A stretch of 10,419 nucleotides of DNA from Spirochaetales bacterium (lineage in GTDB: Bacteria > Spirochaetota > Spirochaetia > DSM-27196 > PWMO01): assembly GCA_007123465.1 (NCBI GenBank), contig SKLB01000198.1, positions 1 to 10,419 on the forward strand, given 5' to 3'. Shown here piece after piece: positions 1-6,335 of this stretch (position 1 is its first letter; each line of letters begins with the position of its first letter). Both the position numbers and the translations under genes were made by a program. The notes beneath the pieces were generated by a model. It saw only the letters and a program-made list of their open reading frames with translations, made no database searches and had not been told where the DNA came from.

Positions 1-7
1 GACCGGC

Positions 8-895
8 TTACATCACCCAACCTTCATCGATGATCTCACCTTCGAGTGAGACTATCAGCTGCTTGATTGGAATCGGGCGCTGTGCCTGTGCCAGCGCCGC
101 CTGAGCGATCTGAAGCAATCCACCGCAGCACGGCACCTGCATCATGGCAACGGTCAACGTGTTGATTCCCGCGTCATCGATCATCCGTGTGAGCTTTTCG
201 ATGTACGCCTCTTTGCCCTGATCGAGCTTGGGGCAGGCTATCGCCAGTGCCTTGCCTTTGAGCAGCTTCTGATGGAAACCACCCATAGCAAAGGCCGTGC
301 AGTCTGCCGCCAGCAGAACGTCGGCACCCTGGAAGTACGGCGCTGCGGGATTCAGAAGATGCAGCTGCACCGGCCACTGGCGCAGTTCGCTGGCTGCCGG
401 AGCCGTACTGCCGGGGCTGTCTGACGGTGTTGCCGCGCCGCTGAATGAACGCGCCATAGCACCGGGACAGCCTCCGGCGTGATCGCCGCGGTCGGCCAAC
501 GGCACACTCAGAGTATCAGCAATCGGGTCTTTCCTGGCTTGCATACGAGGGTCCTCCATATCGTGTTCGCGCAGGAAGTCGAGTGCCTGCTGCAGATATT
601 CGGTTTGACGATGCCGTTCGAGATGCTCGAGGTGAGCCCGGATTACGTTCTCGCCGCCGGAGCACATTTTCTGCATCACTTTGCGCTCATCGTAGGGCTG
701 TGCTTCGCGCTTCTCGATTGTCATCGCGCCGGTTGGACAGTGTCCTACACAGACGCCGATTCCCTCGCACATGAGGTCCGATATAAGGCGAGCCTTGCCG
801 TCGATTATCTGCAGTGCACCCTGGTGACAGTTGGGCACGCAGTTAGCGCATCCCACACAGAGTTCTTCGTCGATCTCGATAATTTCTCTCAGCAT
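8..895 (-). CDS. 4Fe-4S dicluster ferredoxin-type protein, 295 aa
   Basis: This looks like a cytoplasmic iron-sulfur protein of the anaerobe family with an N-terminal 2[4Fe-4S] ferredoxin domain and a larger C-terminal domain. It is probably an electron-transfer or redox-sensing protein; its partner is unknown. The first cluster motif is C13-x2-C16-x2-C19-x3-C23. The second is C43-x5-C49-x3-C53-P, lacking the usual middle cysteine, which I recall as normal for this family. Further conserved-looking cysteines are C78, C143 (GGCPG), C199 (AADC), C221 (CPKL) and the PCCGG pair C256/C257. Residues 150-170 form a low-complexity Ser/Pro/Ala linker before the RQWPVQLHLL segment. The ATG at 895 is chosen because the protein begins with the expected MLREIIEIDEELC; there is no Shine-Dalgarno before it. 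It lies 52 bases downstream of the AraC gene on the same strand. No homology search was possible, so the exact function is open. Confidence 0.85.
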   Translation of the reverse strand: MLREIIEIDEELCVGCANCVPNCHQGALQIIDGKARLISDLMCEGIGVCVGHCPTGAMTIEKREAQPYDERKVMQKMCSGGENVIRAHLEHLERHRQTEYLQQALDFLREHDMEDPRMQARKDPIADTLSVPLADRGDHAGGCPGAMARSFSGAATPSDSPGSTAPAASELRQWPVQLHLLNPAAPYFQGADVLLAADCTAFAMGGFHQKLLKGKALAIACPKLDQGKEAYIEKLTRMIDDAGINTLTVAMMQVPCCGGLLQIAQAALAQAQRPIPIKQLIVSLEGEIIDEGWVM

Positions 896-911
896 ACGCC
901 AATTATGGCGT
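896..911 (-). promoter_or_regulatory. Palindrome abutting the ferredoxin ATG, with a possible -10 inside
   Basis: A perfect inverted repeat with 6-base arms (ACGCCA / TGGCGT) and a 4-base TAAT centre ends exactly at the base before the ATG at 895. On the minus strand it contains CATAAT (907-902), a 5/6 match to a sigma70 -10 box, six bases before the ATG. No good -35 is visible (CCGACT at 17 bases, 3/6). It could be an operator covering the -10 and start site of a leaderless transcript, or an RNA hairpin over the start codon. The inverted repeat is seen; its role is inferred. Confidence 0.4.
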
Positions 912-947
912 GCATTGTTTACTCAGTCGGTAATAAATGTTACGCGT

Positions 948-1775
948 TTACGACATCACGGCTTGCCGGCGGTAGCGCTTGGGGCTGGTTTCTTTCTCGC
1001 GCTTGAATACGTGATAGAAGTGGCTCAGGTTATTGAAACCGCATTCCATGGCAATATCCAGAATAGTTCGATCGGTGGTTACCAGCAGCTCTGCAGCACG
1101 GTTACAGCGCAACCAGGATAGATAGTCAACAAACGTTCGCCCGGTCTCCTGTTTGAACAGCGCGTGGAAGTGGCTGCGGCTCAGCCCGCATGCATCGAGT
1201 ACATCCTCGACGGTTATCTGGTTCATATAATCGGTGCTCAGATAGAGAACCGCGTCCTGAATCCGTGAGCTCGAAAGTGGTTTGAGGTTCTTGATCGAAA
1301 TCTTGAACTGGGAGTCACGCATCAGCGTGATCAGAAGTTCTATCAGTTTCAGCCTGATAGCCCACGAGTAACCGCGGTAGCGATTCTGAAACTCCCACAG
1401 CATCGCGTCGAGCAGGGTGACCATTCTCTCTGAGCCGGCCTTGGAGAGCGCAACCAGATTCTGCTTACGCGCGTGAAGCTTGATGAGCCCCAGAACGTAG
1501 AATGCTTCACGGTCCATGTTCACCGACGGCGAGAAGAGTTCCTCTGAGAAGAGCACTTGTATCACCCTCAGCGCTGCCTGGTTGCCGTTCAGTTTGCCCT
1601 TGGGATTGAACAGCAGGTTGCCGGCGCTGACGGCAGTTCTGCCCTCCGCACCGTACAGCTCTCCGTTCCCGGCACGACAGAATATCAGCTCGTGCACACT
1701 CGGCCCGTTCTCGCTTTCCCAGCCGAAGGTACGGCTCTTGAGATCAATATTGCGAATGAAAAAAAGAAGCTTCAT
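948..1775 (-). CDS. AraC-family transcriptional regulator, 275 aa
   Basis: This is a DNA-binding regulator with an N-terminal effector or cupin-like region (about 1-130) and a C-terminal AraC/XylS DNA-binding domain (about 171-270). The two helix-turn-helix units are visible: VEDVLDACGLSRSHFHALFK, and ILDIAMECGFNNLSHFYHVF followed by the family signature KRE...SPKRYRR. Length and layout are normal for the family. It probably regulates the ferredoxin gene 52 bases downstream and perhaps itself; the effector is unknown. I chose the ATG at 1775 (MKLLFFIRNID). The frame stays open to a TTG at 1817, but that TTG is one base from the Shine-Dalgarno and would add 14 residues, NAAAWRRYNVGVS after the start, that look non-conserved. 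The ATG at 1775 overlaps the stop of a 13-codon leader ORF and has no clear Shine-Dalgarno of its own. Family call is firm, regulon is inference. Confidence 0.88.
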   Translation of the reverse strand: MKLLFFIRNIDLKSRTFGWESENGPSVHELIFCRAGNGELYGAEGRTAVSAGNLLFNPKGKLNGNQAALRVIQVLFSEELFSPSVNMDREAFYVLGLIKLHARKQNLVALSKAGSERMVTLLDAMLWEFQNRYRGYSWAIRLKLIELLITLMRDSQFKISIKNLKPLSSSRIQDAVLYLSTDYMNQITVEDVLDACGLSRSHFHALFKQETGRTFVDYLSWLRCNRAAELLVTTDRTILDIAMECGFNNLSHFYHVFKREKETSPKRYRRQAVMS

Positions 1776-1813
1776 CGATACGCCCACATTGTAGCGCCGC
1801 CACGCCGCTGCAT
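1772..1813 (-). CDS. Possible 13-aa leader peptide overlapping the AraC start
   Basis: A short ORF reads MQRRGGATMWAYR and stops at TGA (1774-1772), overlapping the AraC ATG (1775-1773) as ATGA. It has the best ribosome binding site in this region: AAGGAG at 1825-1820, five bases from its ATG. The ATGA overlap is the classic arrangement for translational coupling, so the peptide could hand ribosomes to the regulator, whose own ATG lacks a Shine-Dalgarno. It is too short to judge by codon use and may be chance, because a promoter-like sequence runs through it. Confidence 0.3.
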   Translation of the reverse strand: MQRRGGATMWAYR

Positions 1814-1817
1814 TCAA
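1788..1817 (-). promoter_or_regulatory. Candidate sigma70 promoter for the AraC gene (proximal)
   Basis: On the minus strand TTGAAT (1817-1812) and TACAAT (1793-1788) are separated by 18 bases. The -10 box matches 5/6 and the -35 box 4/6. Transcription would start near 1781, leaving only about five bases before the AraC ATG at 1775, an almost leaderless mRNA. This use excludes the leader ORF from the transcript. Confidence 0.4.
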
Positions 1818-1842
1818 GCTCCTTTTCGCCCTAAATCAGACA

Positions 1843-1870
1843 ATTGAACAAAAAAATCCGACTTTTCCAA
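1843..1870 (-). promoter_or_regulatory. Weak distal promoter candidate for the leader ORF and AraC
   Basis: Minus-strand TTGGAA (1870-1865) and TTCAAT (1848-1843) are 16 bases apart, each matching the consensus 4/6. A transcript from here would begin near 1836 and would carry the AAGGAG site and the 13-codon leader. This lies in the 106-base region between the two divergent genes. The rest of that region shows an A-run (1850-1856) and a short TTCC-AAA-GGAA repeat (1865-1875), but no convincing promoter for fabF. Confidence 0.2.
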
Positions 1871-1906
1871 AGGAATAACTCGTGCAAAGACCTCATAGTA
1901 GGATTC

Positions 1907-1912
1907 AGGGAG
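1907..1912 (+). promoter_or_regulatory. Shine-Dalgarno of fabF
   Basis: AGGGAG lies seven bases before the ATG at 1920 and fixes that start. Confidence 0.7.
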
Positions 1913-1919
1913 AACTACA

Positions 1920-3164
1920 ATGCAACAACGACGCGTGGTCATCACCGGCATGGGAACGGTAAATCCGTTGGGCAACTCGGTAGCGCAGACGTGGGCTGCC
2001 GTGCTGGGGGGCATTTCGGCTATCCGACCGATCACCCGATTTGACGCATCGAGGCTGGCAACTCAGATAGCCGGTGACGTACAGAATTTCGACTACAACC
2101 CCTATTTCGAAGGTGAGCTTGCCAAGAAGGCCAAGCGGATGGACAGCTTCTGCCACTACGCGGTTGCTGCCATGAAAGAGGCGTCCGATCAAGCCGGACT
2201 CGCGGAAATAGAAGACCGTCAACGCGTCGGCGTCTCGATCGGCAGCGGAATCGGCGGCCTGACCGTACAGTATGACAACGCTGTGGCTCTACAGACCAAA
2301 GGTCCGCGCCGTGTCAGCCCGTTCTACATTCCGATGTCAATCGGCAATATGGCCTCCGGCATCATCAGCATGATGTACGGGCTGCGCGGCCCCAACGTCA
2401 GCTTGCAGACCGCCTGCGCCACCGCCAACCACTCAATCGCGATGGCGCAGTTGATCATTCGCAACGGCATGGCAGACGTCATGGTAGCCGGCGGCTCCGA
2501 GGGGACGCTCAACGAGCTGGCGATCGCTGCATTTGGCAATATGCACGCGCTTTCTTCGCGCAACGATTCGCCCGAAACTGCGTCGCGCCCGTTTGACCGC
2601 GACCGCGACGGATTTGTGCTCAGCGAAGGAGCGGCGGTCCTGATTCTGGAAGAGTACGAGCACGCCAGAAGCCGTGGAGCACCGATTCTGGCCGAGGTGC
2701 GCGCCTGCGGGATGTCCGGCGATGCCTACGACTTCGTTGCACCCGATCCCGAGGGACGCGGCGCGGCATACTCCATGCAGATGGCGCTCGAGCAGGCCGA
2801 ACTCAACCCCGAACAGCTGGGATACATCAACACGCACGGCACCTCCACTCCGGTAGGAGATCTAGCCGAGGTCAACGGGATTCACGCGCTGATCAGAAAC
2901 AGTGTCGAGAAAACCCACGTCGGCTCAACCAAGTCCTATCACGGCCACGTGCTCGGAGCTACCGCCGGAGTAGAGGCGGTAATCACGGTTCAGGTCCTGC
3001 GCGAGGGGGTCATCCCGGCCAACATCAACCTGTTCAACCCCGATCCCGGGTTGCCGCCGATTCAGTTGCCAACCGAGATTGTAGAGAAGCGCGTGGATGC
3101 AGCGCTGTCTAACTCATTCGGATTCGGCGGACACAATTCGAGCCTGATCCTAACCAGAATTTAA
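1920..3164 (+). CDS. fabF: beta-ketoacyl-ACP synthase II (FabF), 414 aa
   Basis: FabF catalyses the chain-elongating condensation of acyl-ACP with malonyl-ACP in type II fatty acid synthesis in the cytoplasm. The thiolase-fold catalytic triad is complete: nucleophile C166 in SLQTACATANHSI, H306 in NTHGTSTPVGD, and H343 in KSYHGHVLGATAG. The C-terminal NSFGFGGHNSSL loop (398-409) and the APDPEGRG segment (274-281) are also typical. Length is normal for the family and the N-terminus VVITGMGTVNPLG is intact. In the K338 loop, Tyr-His stands where E. coli FabF has Met-Thr (KSMTGH), a variation I recall from other bacteria. It is not flanked by acpP, fabD or fabG, so it sits outside a fab cluster. 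It is followed after 24 bases by phoU on the same strand, so transcription may read through. Confidence 0.95.
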   Translation: MQQRRVVITGMGTVNPLGNSVAQTWAAVLGGISAIRPITRFDASRLATQIAGDVQNFDYNPYFEGELAKKAKRMDSFCHYAVAAMKEASDQAGLAEIEDRQRVGVSIGSGIGGLTVQYDNAVALQTKGPRRVSPFYIPMSIGNMASGIISMMYGLRGPNVSLQTACATANHSIAMAQLIIRNGMADVMVAGGSEGTLNELAIAAFGNMHALSSRNDSPETASRPFDRDRDGFVLSEGAAVLILEEYEHARSRGAPILAEVRACGMSGDAYDFVAPDPEGRGAAYSMQMALEQAELNPEQLGYINTHGTSTPVGDLAEVNGIHALIRNSVEKTHVGSTKSYHGHVLGATAGVEAVITVQVLREGVIPANINLFNPDPGLPPIQLPTEIVEKRVDAALSNSFGFGGHNSSLILTRI

Positions 3165-3188
3165 CACGCGTCTCGTTTACTTACACTA

Positions 3189-3836
3189 ATGGAGCTCAGT
3201 GAACAGATCGACGCTGTGCAGCAGAACATCCTGCGCATGGGCGCGATGGTTGACACCGCGCTGCGAAAAACCCTGGCCGCGCTCGAGCTGCAGGATTTCG
3301 GACTCGCCGAACAGGTGGTGTGCGAAGATGAGCGCATTGACGCGCTGCAGGCAGCTATCGAAGACCAGTGTTCCGCTATCATCGCCACGGCTCGACCTGC
3401 CGGCGCCGATTTGCGTCAACTTCTGGTGGGCATCAAGCTGGCATCGAGCCTGGAACGCACCGGTGACCACGCGCGCCACCTCGCGCACCGTGCACGCGTT
3501 GTCACCGATGTTCTGTTTGTAGACGCGCTGCCACTCATCCGCCGCATGGCAGAGATTGATGTGTCTATGCTGCACGACAGCCTGACGGCGTTTGTTGAAC
3601 GTGATGACCGCACAGCGTGTGAGATTGCCGCTCGCGATGACAAGATTGACGCACTCAATACGCAGCTGTATACACTTATTGTAAAGATCATGCAGACTCA
3701 ACCTCAAACCATCGAAAAAGGGTTGGAGCTTATGCTGGTCAATCGGTTTCTGGAACGGCTGGGTGATCACGTTACCAATATCTGCGAGTGGATTGTGTTC
3801 GCGGTACGAGCCGAGCACATTGAACTCAACAAATAA
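3189..3836 (+). CDS. phoU: Phosphate signalling protein PhoU, 215 aa
   Basis: PhoU is a cytoplasmic, all-helical regulator that links the Pst phosphate transporter to the PhoR kinase and keeps the Pho regulon off when phosphate is plentiful. The protein has the two PhoU repeats, each with its metal-binding signature: E89-RTGDHARH in the first and E189-RLGDHVTNICEW in the second. Length matches the family (about 215-235 aa), and the start fits the usual beginning, with ILRMG at 14-18 aligning to the family LxEMG segment. The ATG at 3189 has no recognisable Shine-Dalgarno, so it may depend on ribosomes leaving fabF 24 bases upstream. phoB begins 13 bases after its stop. The phoU-phoB-phoR order supports the assignment; no pst genes are nearby. 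Confidence 0.93.
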   Translation: MELSEQIDAVQQNILRMGAMVDTALRKTLAALELQDFGLAEQVVCEDERIDALQAAIEDQCSAIIATARPAGADLRQLLVGIKLASSLERTGDHARHLAHRARVVTDVLFVDALPLIRRMAEIDVSMLHDSLTAFVERDDRTACEIAARDDKIDALNTQLYTLIVKIMQTQPQTIEKGLELMLVNRFLERLGDHVTNICEWIVFAVRAEHIELNK

Positions 3837-3837
3837 C

Positions 3838-3842
3838 GGGAG
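3838..3842 (+). promoter_or_regulatory. Shine-Dalgarno that decides the phoB start
   Basis: GGGAG lies one base before an ATG at 3844 and seven bases before the in-frame ATG at 3850. The spacing favours 3850, giving MAQARILVVDDE rather than MPMAQARILVVDDE. Confidence 0.65.
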
Positions 3843-3849
3843 AATGCCC

Positions 3850-4545
3850 ATGGCGCAGGCGAGAATCCTGGTTGTTGACGACGAACAAGATATCCTGATG
3901 CTGATAGCGTACAACCTTCGCAAGGAGGGCTACCAGGTCGATACCGTCCAATCCGGACAAAAGGCGCTGGAAATCATCCGCAACAATCCACCGGATGCGG
4001 TTATCCTGGATCTCCTGTTGCCGGACATCGACGGCGTTGAAGTGTGCCGAAAAATCAGGCAGAACCGCCGCTACAGCCAGATGCCGGTGTTGATGCTTAC
4101 TGCGCGGACCGAAGACAGCGACATCGTCACTGGTCTGGAGGTCGGCGCCGATGACTATATCACCAAACCGTTCAGCCCCGCGGTGCTGCTGGCGCGGCTG
4201 CGCACGTCGCTGCGGCGCAGCGCAGGCGAAGACGCGCCGCACAACACGGCAGTTCTGCTCAAACTGCACGGGATCACGATTGACACCGCGCGCCACGAAG
4301 TGCGCTGCGGCACCAACACGGTGGCGCTGTCTGCTACCGAGTTTGCCATACTCGAGTTCCTGGCGCGCAGTCCGGGCTGGGTATTCTCGCGTACCCGAAT
4401 CATTGACGCTATCCGCGGCGCAGACTATCCGGTAACCGAACGCTCGGTGGACGTGCAGATCCTGGGCCTGCGCAGAAAGCTGGCTGACTGCGGTACGTGC
4501 ATTGAGACCGTCCGCGGCGTCGGTTACCGGCTGCGCGAAGAGTAG
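3850..4545 (+). CDS. phoB: Phosphate response regulator PhoB (OmpR/PhoB family), 231 aa
   Basis: This is a two-component response regulator that binds DNA when phosphorylated by the neighbouring kinase. The N-terminal receiver domain (about 5-120) has all key residues: acidic pair D10/D11, phospho-acceptor D54 in ILDLLLPD, T84 in MLTAR, and K106 in TKPF. The C-terminal winged-helix domain (about 135-229) shows the PhoB-type pattern LSATEFAILEFLARSPGWVFSR and ends in TVRGVGYRLRE. Length is typical. Placement between phoU and phoR argues for the phosphate role; from the sequence alone an OmpR-type regulator of another stimulus cannot be fully excluded. The frame is open back to 3763 inside phoU, but the Shine-Dalgarno and the family N-terminus place the start at 3850. 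phoR follows with a five-base gap, so the two are surely co-transcribed. Confidence 0.92.
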   Translation: MAQARILVVDDEQDILMLIAYNLRKEGYQVDTVQSGQKALEIIRNNPPDAVILDLLLPDIDGVEVCRKIRQNRRYSQMPVLMLTARTEDSDIVTGLEVGADDYITKPFSPAVLLARLRTSLRRSAGEDAPHNTAVLLKLHGITIDTARHEVRCGTNTVALSATEFAILEFLARSPGWVFSRTRIIDAIRGADYPVTERSVDVQILGLRRKLADCGTCIETVRGVGYRLREE

Positions 4546-4550
4546 CCCCG

Positions 4551-6326
4551 ATGCGGCGCTCGCTGTTGTACCAGATCTACCCGGTCTACCTGATTGCCAT
4601 TCTGCTGGTGGTGGGCTCGCTCACGTTTGCTGCGACGCGAGTCTTTCGCACCGCCTTCTACGCCGAGAAAGAGACCGAACTGCACAACAGCGCCGCGCTG
4701 ATTGCCAACGCTCTGGGATCACAGCCGTTTGATCCGCTGCCGATGGACTCCGCTGTGCCTTCAGCCGAGCACATCCTGGCGGAGTTTGTCCGCAATCTGC
4801 CGCTGCGTGTAACACTGGTCGATAGCGCGGGCACTGTGCTGGCTGATACCCACATCGACGCGCAACACGCAGAGAATCATGCCGGACGGCCCGAAATAGT
4901 CGCCGCGATGGCTCAGGGAGCGGGGACCGATAGACGAGTCAGCGGCAGCACCGGCGAGAAGAGTATCTACGCTGCAGTTGCCGTTTACGACAGCGCCGGG
5001 CATTACAGCGGTGTTGTACGTGTTGCGGGTTCGGTCTCCGCCATTGACCAGCGCACCAACGAGGCGTTTTCAGCCATTATGCTGGCGGCGCTGTTGATAC
5101 TGGCCGCAACTACCGCGCTGACACTGATCATCGTCAAGCGGATTCACCGTCCGCTGCTGAGCATCCAGCAGGGTGCCCTGCGCTACGCAGCGGGAGATCT
5201 CGCCTATCGCATCCAGTTGCGGGCGCCGCAGGAGATCAGCGCGATTGCGGATACGCTCAACAGCATGGCCGACCAGTTATCCGACACCATCGGCAGCATA
5301 ACCGCACAGCGAAACGAACTGGAGGCGATCCTCAGTGGGATGGTTGAAGGGATTGTGGTGGTGGACCAGAACCGCCGCATCACCTCGATCAATCGAGCCG
5401 CCGGAGAGCTCTTCCGCATCGACTACCGCATCGTGAAAGGCAGATCGATAATCGAAGCGCTGCGCAACGCAGAAATTGACCAGATCGCCGAGCAGACTCT
5501 GCAGTCCGGGACTCGGCAGGAAGCCGGTATCGTCTTATACAATGACAGCATGACCCACGTCAGCGTTCACGCAACAACGCTGCACAATGAGACTAGCCCC
5601 GGGGTACTGCTTGTACTCAATGACACAACCAAGATGAAACAGCTCGAGAGCATCCGACGTGATTTTGTTGCCAACGTATCGCACGAGCTGCGCACACCGA
5701 TCACTTCGATTCTTGGTTTTGTAGAAACACTGCGCGATGGAGCGCTGCACGATCCGCGGACCGCCGAGCAGTTTGTTGAGATCATCCACTCGCACTCCAC
5801 GCGTCTCAACCTGATCATCGAGGATCTGCTCAGTCTGAGTCGGCTGGAGTCCTACAACGCGGAAGTACCGCTCGAGTGGTGTCGCATCGACGCGATAGTA
5901 GAAAAGGCGGTACAGGCGTGCGAACACGACGCCCAGCGCAATTCAATCCGCGTTCAGCATATCTCCGCCGGCGCTGAAACGGCTCGCGTCAACGCCGCGC
6001 TGCTGGAGCAGGCCCTGGTTAACCTGATAAACAACGCCGTCAAGTACAGCCCGCAGGGAAGCGGCGTTGAGATATCTGTTCACAACACTGCCGAGCTGCT
6101 GCAGATCAACGTTACCGATAACGGCAGCGGAATTCCACGCAGAGAGCTGGCACGCGTGTTCGAGCGATTCTATCGTGTAGACCGCGCCCGCAGCCGTGAC
6201 ATGGGAGGCACAGGGCTGGGACTGGCAATTGTGAAGCACATCGCCCTGGCGCACCGTGGCGAGGTCAGCGTGGACAGCGTAGAGGGCCGCGGCAGTACAT
6301 TCACGCTCAAACTGCCGCAAAACTGA
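4551..6326 (+). CDS. phoR: Phosphate sensor histidine kinase PhoR, 591 aa
   Basis: This is an inner-membrane sensor kinase that autophosphorylates and passes phosphate to PhoB. Domains in order: transmembrane helix about 9-28; extracytoplasmic sensor about 30-170; second helix about 173-195; HAMP 196-248, beginning KRIHRPL; PAS about 255-360 (EAILSGMVEGIVVVDQNRRITSIN); HisKA with phospho-acceptor H378 in FVANVSHELRTPI; and HATPase_c with N-box N491/N495, G1 box DNGSGIP (523-529), F box FERFYRVD (537-544) and G2 box GGTGLGLAI (552-560). All catalytic boxes are intact. The long extracytoplasmic domain makes it the Gram-positive-like long form rather than the short E. coli PhoR. The ATG follows the phoB stop by five bases with only a weak GAAGAG upstream, so translation is probably coupled. 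The stop faces the glycogen synthase stop nine bases away. Confidence 0.92.
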   Translation: MRRSLLYQIYPVYLIAILLVVGSLTFAATRVFRTAFYAEKETELHNSAALIANALGSQPFDPLPMDSAVPSAEHILAEFVRNLPLRVTLVDSAGTVLADTHIDAQHAENHAGRPEIVAAMAQGAGTDRRVSGSTGEKSIYAAVAVYDSAGHYSGVVRVAGSVSAIDQRTNEAFSAIMLAALLILAATTALTLIIVKRIHRPLLSIQQGALRYAAGDLAYRIQLRAPQEISAIADTLNSMADQLSDTIGSITAQRNELEAILSGMVEGIVVVDQNRRITSINRAAGELFRIDYRIVKGRSIIEALRNAEIDQIAEQTLQSGTRQEAGIVLYNDSMTHVSVHATTLHNETSPGVLLVLNDTTKMKQLESIRRDFVANVSHELRTPITSILGFVETLRDGALHDPRTAEQFVEIIHSHSTRLNLIIEDLLSLSRLESYNAEVPLEWCRIDAIVEKAVQACEHDAQRNSIRVQHISAGAETARVNAALLEQALVNLINNAVKYSPQGSGVEISVHNTAELLQINVTDNGSGIPRRELARVFERFYRVDRARSRDMGGTGLGLAIVKHIALAHRGEVSVDSVEGRGSTFTLKLPQN

Positions 6327-6335
6327 ACCGATGTC

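Noticed and set aside
43..55. Ferredoxin second cluster motif lacking one Cys, read as a damaged gene
   Set aside because: The C-x5-C-x3-C-P spacing is what I recall as normal for this family, and the rest of the protein is intact. The numbers given here are protein residues.
479..1006. 175-codon plus-strand frame across the ferredoxin/AraC junction
   Set aside because: It is the shadow of two confidently identified minus-strand genes, with no ribosome site or family resemblance.
3160..3187. TTTAAC-16-TACACT as a promoter for phoU
   Set aside because: The -10 ends one base before the phoU ATG, so transcription would start inside the gene and miss the start codon; the -35 match is also poor.
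3186..3923. 245-codon open frame on the minus strand over phoU and the start of phoB
   Set aside because: It lies wholly opposite two well-identified genes, has no recognisable motif or start signal, and long antisense frames are expected in GC-rich coding DNA.
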